46,595 nt of DNA from NCBI GenBank assembly GCA_030692055.1, contig JAUYCY010000163.1:1-46595 (forward strand), in the 5' to 3' direction. The position numbers and the translations under genes were made by a program. The stretch is from Candidatus Omnitrophota bacterium. Its GTDB lineage: Bacteria > Omnitrophota > Koll11 > Duberdicusellales > 4484-171. The notes beneath the pieces are model-generated. The model saw only the letters and a program-made list of their open reading frames with translations. It was not told the origin of the DNA and made no database searches. Shown here in pieces: positions 32,744-41,220 of this stretch. Positions within the stretch are counted from its first letter, which is position 1, and each line of letters begins with the position of its first letter.

Positions 32744-35700
32744 ATGCCTAGGAGAAAAGACATCAAAAAAGTTATCATTATTGGTTCAGGCCCGATTATT
32801 ATTGGGCAAGCCTGCGAGTTTGATTATTCGGGGACGCAAGCTTGCAAGGCTCTTCGTGAAGAAGGTTATGAGATCGTATTGGTAAACTCAAATCCTGCAA
32901 CCATTATGACCGACCCAGGTATGGCGGATAAAACTTACATTGAACCGCTTACCGTAGAAAGCGTAGAAAAAATTATTGAAAAGGAAAGACCGGACGCATT
33001 GCTGCCAAACTTAGGCGGCCAAACCGGCTTAAATCTTGCCTCAAGCCTTCACAAGGCTGGTATCCTAAAAAAGTATGGCGTAGAAATTATCGGCGTAAAA
33101 GCCGATGCCATTGAACGCGGCGAAGACCGCCTTGCTTTTAAAGAAACAATGAATAAATTAGGCATCGGACTACCAAAATCAGAAATTTGCCACTCAGTAG
33201 AAGAAGCAGAAAAAATTGCGGAAAAATTAGGTTTTCCGGTAGTGCTGCGCCCGGCATACACCTTAGGCGGAACCGGCGGAGGAATTGCTTATAATGTTGA
33301 GGAACTACGTGTAATTACCAATCGTGGCTTAAACGCTAGTCTTATTCATCAGGTGTTGGTAGAAGAATCAGTGTTAGGTTGGGAAGAGTTAGAACTAGAA
33401 GTAGTAAGAGACCAAAAAAATCAAAAAATTACCGTTTGTTTCATAGAAAATATTGACCCCATGGGCGTACATACCGGCGATAGCTTTTGCGCAGCACCGA
33501 TGCTTACAGTGCCGGAGAAACTACAGAAAAAAATGCAGGAGCTTTCTTATAAAATTGTTGATGCTATAGGTGTTGTAGGCGGCACCAATATACAATTTGC
33601 GCACAATCTCGTAGATGATAAATTAGTGGCTATTGAGATTAATCCGAGAACTTCGCGCTCCTCAGCCCTTGCTTCTAAAGCCACAGGTTTTCCCATTGCG
33701 CGGATTTCTACGAAACTCGCCGCAGGCCTTACTATGGATGAAATACCCTACTGGAGAAAGGGGACGCTTGAAAAGTACGAGCCAAGCGGGGATTATGTGG
33801 TTATAAAGTTTGCGCGCTGGGCGTTCGAAAAGTTTCGCCAGGCAAAAGATATTTTAGGTACACAAATGAAAGCCGTGGGCGAGGTGATGAGTATCGGCAA
33901 AAGCTTTAAAGAGGCATTTCAGAAGTCTATACGCTCATTAGAGATAAATAGATACGGCTTAGGTGTGAAAAAGTTTAAAGAAATGGATGTGGCGACGTTA
34001 AGAGAAAGGCTGCGATATCCTTCTAGTGAACGAGTGTTTCTGATGTATGAGGCTTTGCGTAAAGGCGTATCCATTGAAGAATTGTATCAAACCACTTATA
34101 TCGGCCGCTGGTTTATCAATGAGATGAAGGAGCTCGTTGATTATGAAGAGGAATTACTTAAACACAAGTGGAGCGAATTACCGGATAAAAAACTTATTAA
34201 AGCCAAAGAGTGGGGGTTTTCCGACAGGTATTTAGCCGAGATGTTTGGCGTTAAAGAAAAAACTGTGCGCGAAAAAAGAATAGCCCTTGGTAGATCAGGC
34301 CGCTTTGACATAGTTCCGGTGAGCGGAGTGGTTGACGCAGCTTATTACTATTCTACCTATATCGGTGAAGATAAAGTTCCCGTCTCTGATAAGAAGAAGG
34401 TGATGATTTTAGGCGGCGGCCCCAATAGAATCGGCCAGGGTATTGAGTTTGACTATACCTGTGTGCATGCGGCTTTTGCCCTGCGTGACGAAGGGCTTGA
34501 GTCTATCATGGTCAACTGTAATCCCGAAACAGTTTCCACAGATTACGACACTTCTAATAAACTTTATTTTGAGCCGCTTACTGTAGAAGATGTGCTAACG
34601 ATTTATGAAAAAGAAAAACCCGAAGGCGTGATTGTACAATTTGGCGGCCAAACCCCGCTTAATATTGCGCAACAGCTCAAAGATAACGGCGTAAAAATTT
34701 TGGGGACCTCCCCGGAGAGTATCCGTCTCGCCGAAGACAGAGAGTATTTTAGAGAAAGAATAAAAAAACTAGATATCCCTCAGCCGGACGGCGATGCTGC
34801 GCGTTCGCTGGAAGAGGCGATTAGAATTGCTAATCGTATCGGTTACCCTTTAATGGTGCGTCCGTCTTTTGTTTTAGGCGGCAGGGGCATGGAGGTAGTT
34901 TATGATGAGGCGACACTGCGTAAATACGCCGAAGAAGCAATTGAAATTACTCCGGAATATCCCATGCTTATTGACCGTTTCTTAGAACAGGCTATCGAAA
35001 CAGAAGTTGATGCGCTTTGTGATGGAGAAGATACTTTTGTTGCTTCTGTAATGGAGCATATTGAGCTTGCGGGAGTGCATTCAGGAGATTCAGCCTGCGC
35101 TATACCGCCGCGCTCAATAGCGGAAAAACATTTAAAGACTATAGAAGAATATACCGCAAAAATCGCCAAAGAATTGAAGGTGGTAGGATTAATTAATATC
35201 CAATACGCGATTTGTAATGACAAGGTTTACATTCTAGAGGCAAACCCTAGAGCATCGCGTACCGTACCTATAGTTTCTAAGGTAACCAGTATACCGGTAG
35301 CGCGCATTGCAACACTGCTTATGCTTGGTAAGAAAATAAAAGACTTTCCTGAGCTTAAAAAGCACAAACTCCCATACACCGGAGTTAAAGAAGCAGTGTT
35401 TCCTTTTAATATGTTTCCGGAAGTGGACCCCATTCTTGGGCCTGAAATGCGCGCAACCGGAGAAGTGATGGGTATAGGCGATAGTTTCGGCCTCGCTTTT
35501 TATAAAGCGCAAGAGGCAACTGGGCTAAAACTTCCCGAAGAAGGTAACGTGCTCATTACTGTCGCCGACAGAGATAAAAAGCATATTGTTCCTGTGGCAA
35601 AAAGGCTTAAAAAAGCAGGCTTTACGATTTATGCTACGAAAAAGACCAACAAAGTATTACGTGAAAACGAAGTAGAAAGCATAGAAATAAATAAAATTGA

Positions 35701-35944
35701 TGAAGGCAGGCCCGACATCGCAGATTTTATCAGAAATAGAGACCTACATCTTATTATCAATACGCCCATTGGCCAAAGCGGTAAGCAAGACGACGATTAT
35801 ATCCGTAGAATGGCTATTCAGTATAAGATTCCTTACATCACCACAGTAGCCGCAGCAGAGGCAAGCGTTGAAGGAATAGAAGCGATTAAAAACCAAAAAG
35901 GTTCACCGAAGTCATTGCAGGAATATCACAAAATGATTAAATAG
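32744..35944 (+). CDS. carB: Carbamoyl-phosphate synthase large subunit
   Basis: CarB makes carbamoyl phosphate from ammonia (delivered by CarA), bicarbonate and two ATP, feeding PyrB and arginine synthesis. At 1066 residues it is complete: two ATP-grasp halves, each beginning with the GGGP/GSGPI-type motif (IIGSGPIIIGQACEFDYSG at residue 10; MILGGGPNRIGQGIEFDYTC near 550), and the C-terminal MGS-like allosteric domain (residues 940-1060). carA is not in the window. An aggagg ribosome site precedes the ATG. No PyrR-type leader is visible here, unlike pyrR-B-C. Confidence 0.97.
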   Translation: MPRRKDIKKVIIIGSGPIIIGQACEFDYSGTQACKALREEGYEIVLVNSNPATIMTDPGMADKTYIEPLTVESVEKIIEKERPDALLPNLGGQTGLNLASSLHKAGILKKYGVEIIGVKADAIERGEDRLAFKETMNKLGIGLPKSEICHSVEEAEKIAEKLGFPVVLRPAYTLGGTGGGIAYNVEELRVITNRGLNASLIHQVLVEESVLGWEELELEVVRDQKNQKITVCFIENIDPMGVHTGDSFCAAPMLTVPEKLQKKMQELSYKIVDAIGVVGGTNIQFAHNLVDDKLVAIEINPRTSRSSALASKATGFPIARISTKLAAGLTMDEIPYWRKGTLEKYEPSGDYVVIKFARWAFEKFRQAKDILGTQMKAVGEVMSIGKSFKEAFQKSIRSLEINRYGLGVKKFKEMDVATLRERLRYPSSERVFLMYEALRKGVSIEELYQTTYIGRWFINEMKELVDYEEELLKHKWSELPDKKLIKAKEWGFSDRYLAEMFGVKEKTVREKRIALGRSGRFDIVPVSGVVDAAYYYSTYIGEDKVPVSDKKKVMILGGGPNRIGQGIEFDYTCVHAAFALRDEGLESIMVNCNPETVSTDYDTSNKLYFEPLTVEDVLTIYEKEKPEGVIVQFGGQTPLNIAQQLKDNGVKILGTSPESIRLAEDREYFRERIKKLDIPQPDGDAARSLEEAIRIANRIGYPLMVRPSFVLGGRGMEVVYDEATLRKYAEEAIEITPEYPMLIDRFLEQAIETEVDALCDGEDTFVASVMEHIELAGVHSGDSACAIPPRSIAEKHLKTIEEYTAKIAKELKVVGLINIQYAICNDKVYILEANPRASRTVPIVSKVTSIPVARIATLLMLGKKIKDFPELKKHKLPYTGVKEAVFPFNMFPEVDPILGPEMRATGEVMGIGDSFGLAFYKAQEATGLKLPEEGNVLITVADRDKKHIVPVAKRLKKAGFTIYATKKTNKVLRENEVESIEINKIDEGRPDIADFIRNRDLHLIINTPIGQSGKQDDDYIRRMAIQYKIPYITTVAAAEASVEGIEAIKNQKGSPKSLQEYHKMIK

Positions 35945-36043
35945 CACAGATTACACCGATTAGATACAGATTACACTGATTTAATATGGAAAATCTGTGT
36001 AATCTCTTTTTAATCAGTGTAATCAAATGTGAGTGAAGCGAAC
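35943..36043. repeat. CAGATTACAC-type repeat before dcd/dut
   Basis: Units ACAGATTACACCGATTAG, then a 37-bp segment (35969-36005) identical to 25619-25655 before pyrR. It ends GTAATCAAATG followed by TGAGTGAAGCGAAC and the gene start. Confidence 0.85.
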
Positions 36044-36556
36044 ATGTTGAACAAACAAGAAATAAAAACCCTCATTGAACAGAAAAAACTCATTGAAAGC
36101 TACATCAATTTTGATACCCAGCTCACCCCTAATGGTTTTGATTTAACCATTGGAAAAATCTTTACTTTCAATAAAAGCGGCAGCTTAGATTTTTCCAATA
36201 ATGAAAGAATCATTCCCGAAACAAAAGAAATCATTGCAAAAAAGAAAAAAGCCGGCGATAAATTCGGCTGGTGGCACTTAAAAAAAGGTACTTATAAAAT
36301 ACGAACTAACGAAACAGTAAATCTTCCCAATGATTTAGTCGCTCTTGCCTTTAGCCGCACCTCGCTGCTACGCATGGGCGCATTCACTCAACACGGAGTT
36401 TGGGATGCCGGCTTTTGCGGAAAAGGTGAATTTATTTTAGAAGTAGGAAACTCTAAGGGTATTAAGCTCAAACAAAACTGCCGCATTGCACAGCTCGTTT
36501 TTCTAAAAGCCAACGAAACTGAGAGTTATCAGGGGATTTATAAAAATCTGAAATGA
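36044..36556 (+). CDS. dCTP deaminase/dUTPase family protein
   Basis: A 170-residue trimeric-dUTPase-fold enzyme that lowers dUTP or converts dCTP to dUTP for dTMP synthesis. Features are TPNGFDLTIGKIF near the N-terminus, the AFSRTSLLRMG motif, GVWDAGFCGKGEFILEV, and CRIAQLVF. Sequence alone does not separate deaminase, dUTPase and bifunctional forms. The frame opens at GTG 36029 but MLNKQEI at 36044 matches the family start. It overlaps yjbQ by 4 bp (ATGA). Confidence 0.88.
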   Translation: MLNKQEIKTLIEQKKLIESYINFDTQLTPNGFDLTIGKIFTFNKSGSLDFSNNERIIPETKEIIAKKKKAGDKFGWWHLKKGTYKIRTNETVNLPNDLVALAFSRTSLLRMGAFTQHGVWDAGFCGKGEFILEVGNSKGIKLKQNCRIAQLVFLKANETESYQGIYKNLK

Positions 36557-36951
36557 ATTCCATTGAAATAAGCACTTCAAAACGTAGCGAATTAGTTGAC
36601 ATAACTTCCCGCGTAGAAAAAATCGTAAAAGACTCTAAAGCTAAAGACGGCCTTTGCGTTATTTTTTGCCCGCATACAACCGCCGGCCTTACTATAAACG
36701 AAAACGCCGACCCTTCAGTAAAAAAAGATATTATAAATTATCTTGAAGAGCTCGTACCACAGGATAAAAATTATACGCACTCCGAAGGAAATTCCGATGC
36801 CCACATCAAAAGTTCTCTCTTAGGAAGTTCTTTAAATATCATCATCGAAAACGGCTCCTTAGTTTTAGGCACTTGGCAGGGCATATATTTTTGCGAGTTT
36901 GACGGTCCGCGCCAACGCCAAATTTATGTGAAAATCATAGCGGCGCAATAA
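36553..36951 (+). CDS. YjbQ/UPF0047 family protein
   Basis: A 132-residue secondary-thiamin-phosphate-synthase-like protein of the YjbQ family; function is uncertain, though some members have weak thiamin phosphate synthase activity. Conserved features are FCPHTTAGLTINENADPSVKKDI, the SEGNSDAHIKSSLLGSS motif and LGTWQGIYFCEFDGPRQRQIYVKI. Start overlaps the dcd/dut stop. Confidence 0.92.
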   Translation: MNSIEISTSKRSELVDITSRVEKIVKDSKAKDGLCVIFCPHTTAGLTINENADPSVKKDIINYLEELVPQDKNYTHSEGNSDAHIKSSLLGSSLNIIIENGSLVLGTWQGIYFCEFDGPRQRQIYVKIIAAQ

Positions 36952-36987
36952 CCGCTTTTTGGGCGGTTTAGCTGCCATCTAAATTCC

Positions 36988-37044
36988 TTGACATCTATAG
37001 GACATATGGTATATGTTAATTGATAGTATCATAGGACATATGTC
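36988..37044 (+). promoter_or_regulatory. Promoter with repeated operator before the Fic gene
   Basis: TTGACA (36988-36993), 16-bp spacer, TATATG (37010-37015). The word ATAGGACATATG occurs twice, at 36997-37008 inside the spacer and at 37031-37042 downstream, 34 bp apart (about three helical turns). The second copy extends to the perfect 10-bp palindrome GACATATGTC (37035-37044). Placement fits repression by the gene's own helix-turn-helix. Confidence 0.65.
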
Positions 37045-37064
37045 TTATAGCCACTATAGTCAAT

Positions 37065-37967
37065 ATGAGCCAATTCTATATAAGCGATAAGGAAAAACTG
37101 GAGAAAATCGTTAAGGCAACAGAAATCTCGCGTTCTGACTTGGCAAAACGCCTCGAAGTAAGCTATAAAACGGTCTATCGCTGGCTGGATAAAGGCGTTT
37201 TGCCGCATCCGGCGCAATCAAGAGATATAGACCAGCTATTTAAAGAATATGTGGACTTAAGAGAAACGGTGTTGAGCCTGCGCAAAAAAGTCAAAGACCC
37301 TATCAAAGTCCTAAAAACCGATAAAACAATACGGGATAAATTTATTTTGGAAATGACTTATCATTCCAATGCTATAGAAGGAAGCCGTATGAGCGAAAAA
37401 GAAACGCAAGCCGCGTTTGAAGGCAAGAAAATTAGAGGCAAAGAGTTATTTGAAGTTTTAGAAGCCGTGAACCACAAAAATGCTTTAGAATTTCTTTTAG
37501 AAAATATCAGGTCAAATTTTAAAATTGAAAAAGACTATATCTTAAGGCTGCACCAGATAGTAATGTATAATTTTAATAATAAATTACCCGGTAAATACCG
37601 CACCGGACACGTTAACTTAACTAATGCGGACACAGAACTTCCTTCCGCGCAGGATGTGCCGTTAAGAATGGGCGCGTTGCTTAAAAATATAAATAACTAC
37701 GGAGCTGACCCAATTGGAAAAATCGCGCATGATCACTATGAGTTTGAGGCAATTCATCCTTTCTTTGACGGTAACGGCAGAGTGGGCAGGCTCTTGATGA
37801 TAACCCAAGCTTTAAGTAAAGGCATTGCCCCGGCAATTATTAGAATTGGTGACCGCTATAAGTATTACATGGCGCTGGGTAAAGCTGATTTAGGCAATTT
37901 CAAAAATATTGTGCAAATGGTATGCGATAGTATTATAGCGGGGTATAATCTCCTAATTAATAAATAA
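37065..37967 (+). CDS. HTH-Fic family AMPylator
   Basis: A 300-residue protein joining an N-terminal helix-turn-helix (residues 11-45, EISRSDLAKRLEVSYKTVYRWLDKG) to a Fic domain, which transfers AMP from ATP to a target protein. The catalytic loop is HPFFDGNGRVGR (residues 231-242) and a class II inhibitory helix SNAIEG (S101, E105, G106) lies before it, so basal activity is likely restrained. No separate antitoxin is adjacent. The DNA-binding part and the repeated operator upstream suggest self-repression. It borders the restriction island. Confidence 0.9.
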   Translation: MSQFYISDKEKLEKIVKATEISRSDLAKRLEVSYKTVYRWLDKGVLPHPAQSRDIDQLFKEYVDLRETVLSLRKKVKDPIKVLKTDKTIRDKFILEMTYHSNAIEGSRMSEKETQAAFEGKKIRGKELFEVLEAVNHKNALEFLLENIRSNFKIEKDYILRLHQIVMYNFNNKLPGKYRTGHVNLTNADTELPSAQDVPLRMGALLKNINNYGADPIGKIAHDHYEFEAIHPFFDGNGRVGRLLMITQALSKGIAPAIIRIGDRYKYYMALGKADLGNFKNIVQMVCDSIIAGYNLLINK

Positions 37968-38166
37968 ACCATGCTGTTGCCGGAAGACAAGGTGTATTAT
38001 ATCTTCTAAGTGCGACTCGGTTGTCGTTTAGGTTGTCATTTAAGTTGTCGTTTTCACGGATTATCATAAATGGGGTAATTAGGTATGCGTCCCCCGAATT
38101 TCCCCGAATTTACTTTTTAATGTGAGTCGCTGGGCGGTGGAGATTTGATCTTAAGGAGATTGAAGA
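37968..38166. repeat. Tandem repeats before radC
   Basis: Three 12-bp units GGTTGTCGTTTA, GGTTGTCATTTA, AGTTGTCGTTTT (38019-38054) and two exact adjacent copies of CCCCGAATTT (38092-38111), preceded by GTAATTAGGTATGCGTC. The second kind is reminiscent of repeats near IS200-like/REP transposases, but none is present. This may mark the edge of the island. Confidence 0.6.
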
Positions 38167-38877
38167 GTGGAAGAAGAATCAAAGCAGAGCATTACATATA
38201 AATCAGGCATAAAGAGCTGGCCGGAGGATGATAGGCCGAGGGAGAAGCTGTTTAAAGAAGGCGAGCATAAATTATCAAAGACTGAGCTTTTGGCTATACT
38301 TTTGCGAAGCGGGGTAAAAGGCCAAAGCGCGATAGACTTAGCTAGAAAAATATTAGAGAAATTTAAGACCTTTCGTAATATGTCGCATACCGATTTATCG
38401 CAATGGAAAGGACTTAAAGGATTGGGAATTGCTAAAATCGCTCAGATAAAAGCTGCTATTGAAATTGGAAGAAGATTTAGAGAAGATGAGGTTAAAGAAA
38501 ATCAACCCAAAATAGAATCCTCAAAAGACGTGGTAAATATTTTAATGCCCAGAATGCGGGACTTAAAGAAAGAAGTCTTTAAAATAGTGCTTTTAAATTC
38601 ACAAAATAGAATTATTGATATTTTTGACACTGGAGAAGGAACTGTCAATAAAGCAAATCCAATAATTCGAGAGATTTTCCAGAAGGCGCTACAAAATTAT
38701 GCGACTTCTTTAATATGCGTGCACAATCATCCTTCAGGAAAAACTGCCCCAAGTAAAGAAGACCGTGAATTCACTGAAGAACTATTTAAGGCAGGCACAA
38801 TTATGCAGATAGCTGTATTAGATCATGTTATAATCGGAGATAATGAATATTATAGTTTTGCGGATAAGGATTATTAA
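38167..38877 (+). CDS. radC: RadC-like JAB-domain protein
   Basis: A 236-residue protein with an N-terminal UPF0758/HhH-like region (KLSKTELLAILLRSGVKGQSAIDLARKIL, then LKGLGIAKIAQIKAAIEIGRR) and a C-terminal JAB/MPN metalloprotease-like fold with CVHNHPSGKTAPSKEDREFTEEL and VLDHVIIG. The metal-binding HxH and acidic residues are intact. Despite its name, a role in DNA repair is not established; these genes often sit in mobile or defence regions. It starts at GTG 38167 after aaggaga and ends 3 bp before hsdR. Confidence 0.93.
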   Translation: MEEESKQSITYKSGIKSWPEDDRPREKLFKEGEHKLSKTELLAILLRSGVKGQSAIDLARKILEKFKTFRNMSHTDLSQWKGLKGLGIAKIAQIKAAIEIGRRFREDEVKENQPKIESSKDVVNILMPRMRDLKKEVFKIVLLNSQNRIIDIFDTGEGTVNKANPIIREIFQKALQNYATSLICVHNHPSGKTAPSKEDREFTEELFKAGTIMQIAVLDHVIIGDNEYYSFADKDY

Positions 38878-38880
38878 AAA

Positions 38881-41220
38881 ATGAATAGCATAGAATATTT
38901 AAGCGAAGCAGATACCAGAGCAAAATTAATTGATCCAGCACTTCATCGTCGCGGCTGGACAGAAGACCTTATAAGACGTGAGGAGACAGAAAGAGGGGTT
39001 GAAGTTATTGATGGCCAGCCTCGCCGCAAACAAAAAGGAAGAACTGATTATCTCTTGCGCATTCGAGTCAATATTAGCTCTCAACCAATTTCGATTGCTT
39101 TAATCGAAGCCAAAAAAAGTAACGAACCAGCTGATAAAGGTCTCGAGCAAGCAAAAAAATACGCACGCCTAAATAATGTTCCTTTTGTGTTTTCCTCTAA
39201 TGGTCATTTATTTGTAGAATACGATAGTTTTACAGGTAGAACCTCTCAGCCTCAGGATTTAGATAAAATTCCAACACCGGAAGAATTACGTTCCCGATAC
39301 GAAAAAGGAAAAAACTTCCCGCTTGACGGCGAAAATGCAAAACCGCTTCTCGTTTCATATCCCCGCGGTGAAGCAAGTAGGCGCTATTATCAAGATGCCG
39401 CTATCCGTGCAGTTTTAGAAAAAATCGCTCAAGGTAAAAATAGAGCACTTCTTTTTCTTGCCACAGGTTCAGGGAAAACTTTTATTGCGGTTAATCTATT
39501 GAAAAAAATCGCAGATGCTGGCGCCTTGCGCCGCGCTTTATTTTTATGTGATCGAGATGAACTCCGTAATCAAGCCCTTTCAGCCTTTCAGAATGTTTTT
39601 GGTTCCAATGCTGCAGCGGTATCAGGCTCAAATACTCAGAAAAATGCAAGAATATTAATTGCAACTTATCAAACGCTTAATATTGCTTCAGATGAAGAAG
39701 ATGCTAAATTCCTACTTGAGAACTATCCAGAAAATTATTTTTCTCATATCATAATTGATGAGTGCCATAGAAGTGCTTGGAATAAATGGAGTCTTGTTCT
39801 AAAAAGAAATCCTAATGCCATTCAGATAGGTTTAACTGCCACGCCACGCCACTGGGAAGGTGGGAGTAAGGAAGAACAAAAAATAGACGAAGAAATAACT
39901 GCAAATAATCTCAAATATTTTGGCGACCCTGTTTATGAATATAGTATGTCGCAAGGCATTGAAGATGGCTATCTTCCTGCTTGTGAGATTATAAAACGCT
40001 CAACCGACTTAGATAATCGTGGTATTACTCGAGCTGACCTTGAGCGTCTTGGTGTAAAAGATGCTATTACAGGAAAACCACTAATGGTTGCTGAAGCCAG
40101 AGCGCGCTATGGAGCGCCGTCTTACGAAGCACTTATTCAGCTACCCGATAGAGTTAAAGCTTGGTGTAAGGATCTATTCGATATGTTTCTTCAAACCGGG
40201 GGACCTCTTCAAAAAGCTGTTATCTTTTGTGTACGAGATACTCATGCTGATGCAGTTGCTGGAGAAATGGATAATTTGTATTCTGATTGGTGCGCTAATA
40301 ATGGGCAGCAAAGATTAGAGCCTTATGCTTTTAAGTGTACTGCTTCAGTAGGGGGTAGTGAATATATTTCCGATTTACGCGGCTCAACCCGAAGCCATTT
40401 TATCGCTACAACAGTTGATCTAATCACCACTGGCGTGGATGTCCCAATAGTTCGTAATGTCGTATTCTTCAAATACGTTAATTCACCCATCTCATTTCAA
40501 CAAATGATGGGAAGAGGCTCAAGAATTCATCTTCCCACCAATAAATTAATGTTTCGTGTTTATGATTATACTAATGCTACTCGTCTTTTAGGAAAGGATT
40601 TTACTACTAAACCAACACCGCCAAGGCCTCCTAAACCACCGGGCCCACCAGAAAAGATAATCCGCGTAGAAGGCTTTGATGTCCACGTTAATCCTGCAGG
40701 AACCTATATTGTTGTAGAAAAAGAGGGAAGGCCAATAATGGTTACTGTTGAAGAATATAAACAGATGTTTGCGCAAAAGTTAGTTGAAGAAGTAAAAACA
40801 TTTGAAGATTTACGTCGTCAATGGCTAAGTCCAAGTGATAGAGAAAACTTGATTCTGTCGCTTCCTAATGATGGCCAAGGCGCAAGGCTGCTTCAGGATT
40901 TATTAAAACTTAAAGAATGCGACCTTTATGATGTTTTGGCAGAAGTTGGTTTTGGAATATCGCCTAAAACGAGAAAAGAAAGAGTTGAGGCACTTCGCTA
41001 TAAACACGATGCTTGGTTTAAAGGTTTACCTGAAAGCGCAACTTCCACTTTACTTGCTCTGGCAATGCAATTCGAGCGAGGAGGAACTGAAGAATTAGAA
41101 AATCCTCAAGTTTTTAATTCACCAGACGTTATAAGAGCAGGCGGCCTTAAAGCCTTGCAGATTTTAGGCGAGCCCAAAGATATTATTAACGAAACTAAAC
41201 AGAGGTTATTTGCAGCATGA
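38881..41220 (+). CDS. hsdR: Type I restriction endonuclease subunit R
   Basis: HsdR moves on DNA with ATP and cuts it in the R2M2S complex. The 779-residue protein has a PD-(D/E)xK nuclease (D56, then IEAKK with E76 and K78), the helicase Walker A ATGSGKT (194-200), the IIDECH box (291-296), GLTATPRHW and the motor C-half ending QMMGRGSRIH. Compact length and C-terminus resemble the EcoEI-like group. It starts 3 bp after radC and its stop overlaps the next gene (ATGA). Activity needs the HsdM encoded downstream, which appears broken. Confidence 0.95.
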   Translation: MNSIEYLSEADTRAKLIDPALHRRGWTEDLIRREETERGVEVIDGQPRRKQKGRTDYLLRIRVNISSQPISIALIEAKKSNEPADKGLEQAKKYARLNNVPFVFSSNGHLFVEYDSFTGRTSQPQDLDKIPTPEELRSRYEKGKNFPLDGENAKPLLVSYPRGEASRRYYQDAAIRAVLEKIAQGKNRALLFLATGSGKTFIAVNLLKKIADAGALRRALFLCDRDELRNQALSAFQNVFGSNAAAVSGSNTQKNARILIATYQTLNIASDEEDAKFLLENYPENYFSHIIIDECHRSAWNKWSLVLKRNPNAIQIGLTATPRHWEGGSKEEQKIDEEITANNLKYFGDPVYEYSMSQGIEDGYLPACEIIKRSTDLDNRGITRADLERLGVKDAITGKPLMVAEARARYGAPSYEALIQLPDRVKAWCKDLFDMFLQTGGPLQKAVIFCVRDTHADAVAGEMDNLYSDWCANNGQQRLEPYAFKCTASVGGSEYISDLRGSTRSHFIATTVDLITTGVDVPIVRNVVFFKYVNSPISFQQMMGRGSRIHLPTNKLMFRVYDYTNATRLLGKDFTTKPTPPRPPKPPGPPEKIIRVEGFDVHVNPAGTYIVVEKEGRPIMVTVEEYKQMFAQKLVEEVKTFEDLRRQWLSPSDRENLILSLPNDGQGARLLQDLLKLKECDLYDVLAEVGFGISPKTRKERVEALRYKHDAWFKGLPESATSTLLALAMQFERGGTEELENPQVFNSPDVIRAGGLKALQILGEPKDIINETKQRLFAA

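Noticed and set aside
36951..36972. Terminator after yjbQ
   Set aside because: ACCGC/GCGGT forms a short hairpin but is followed by TTTAGC, not a proper U-tract.
38019..38111. CRISPR-like array before radC
   Set aside because: Units are 10-12 bp in direct contact without spacers, and no cas genes are present.
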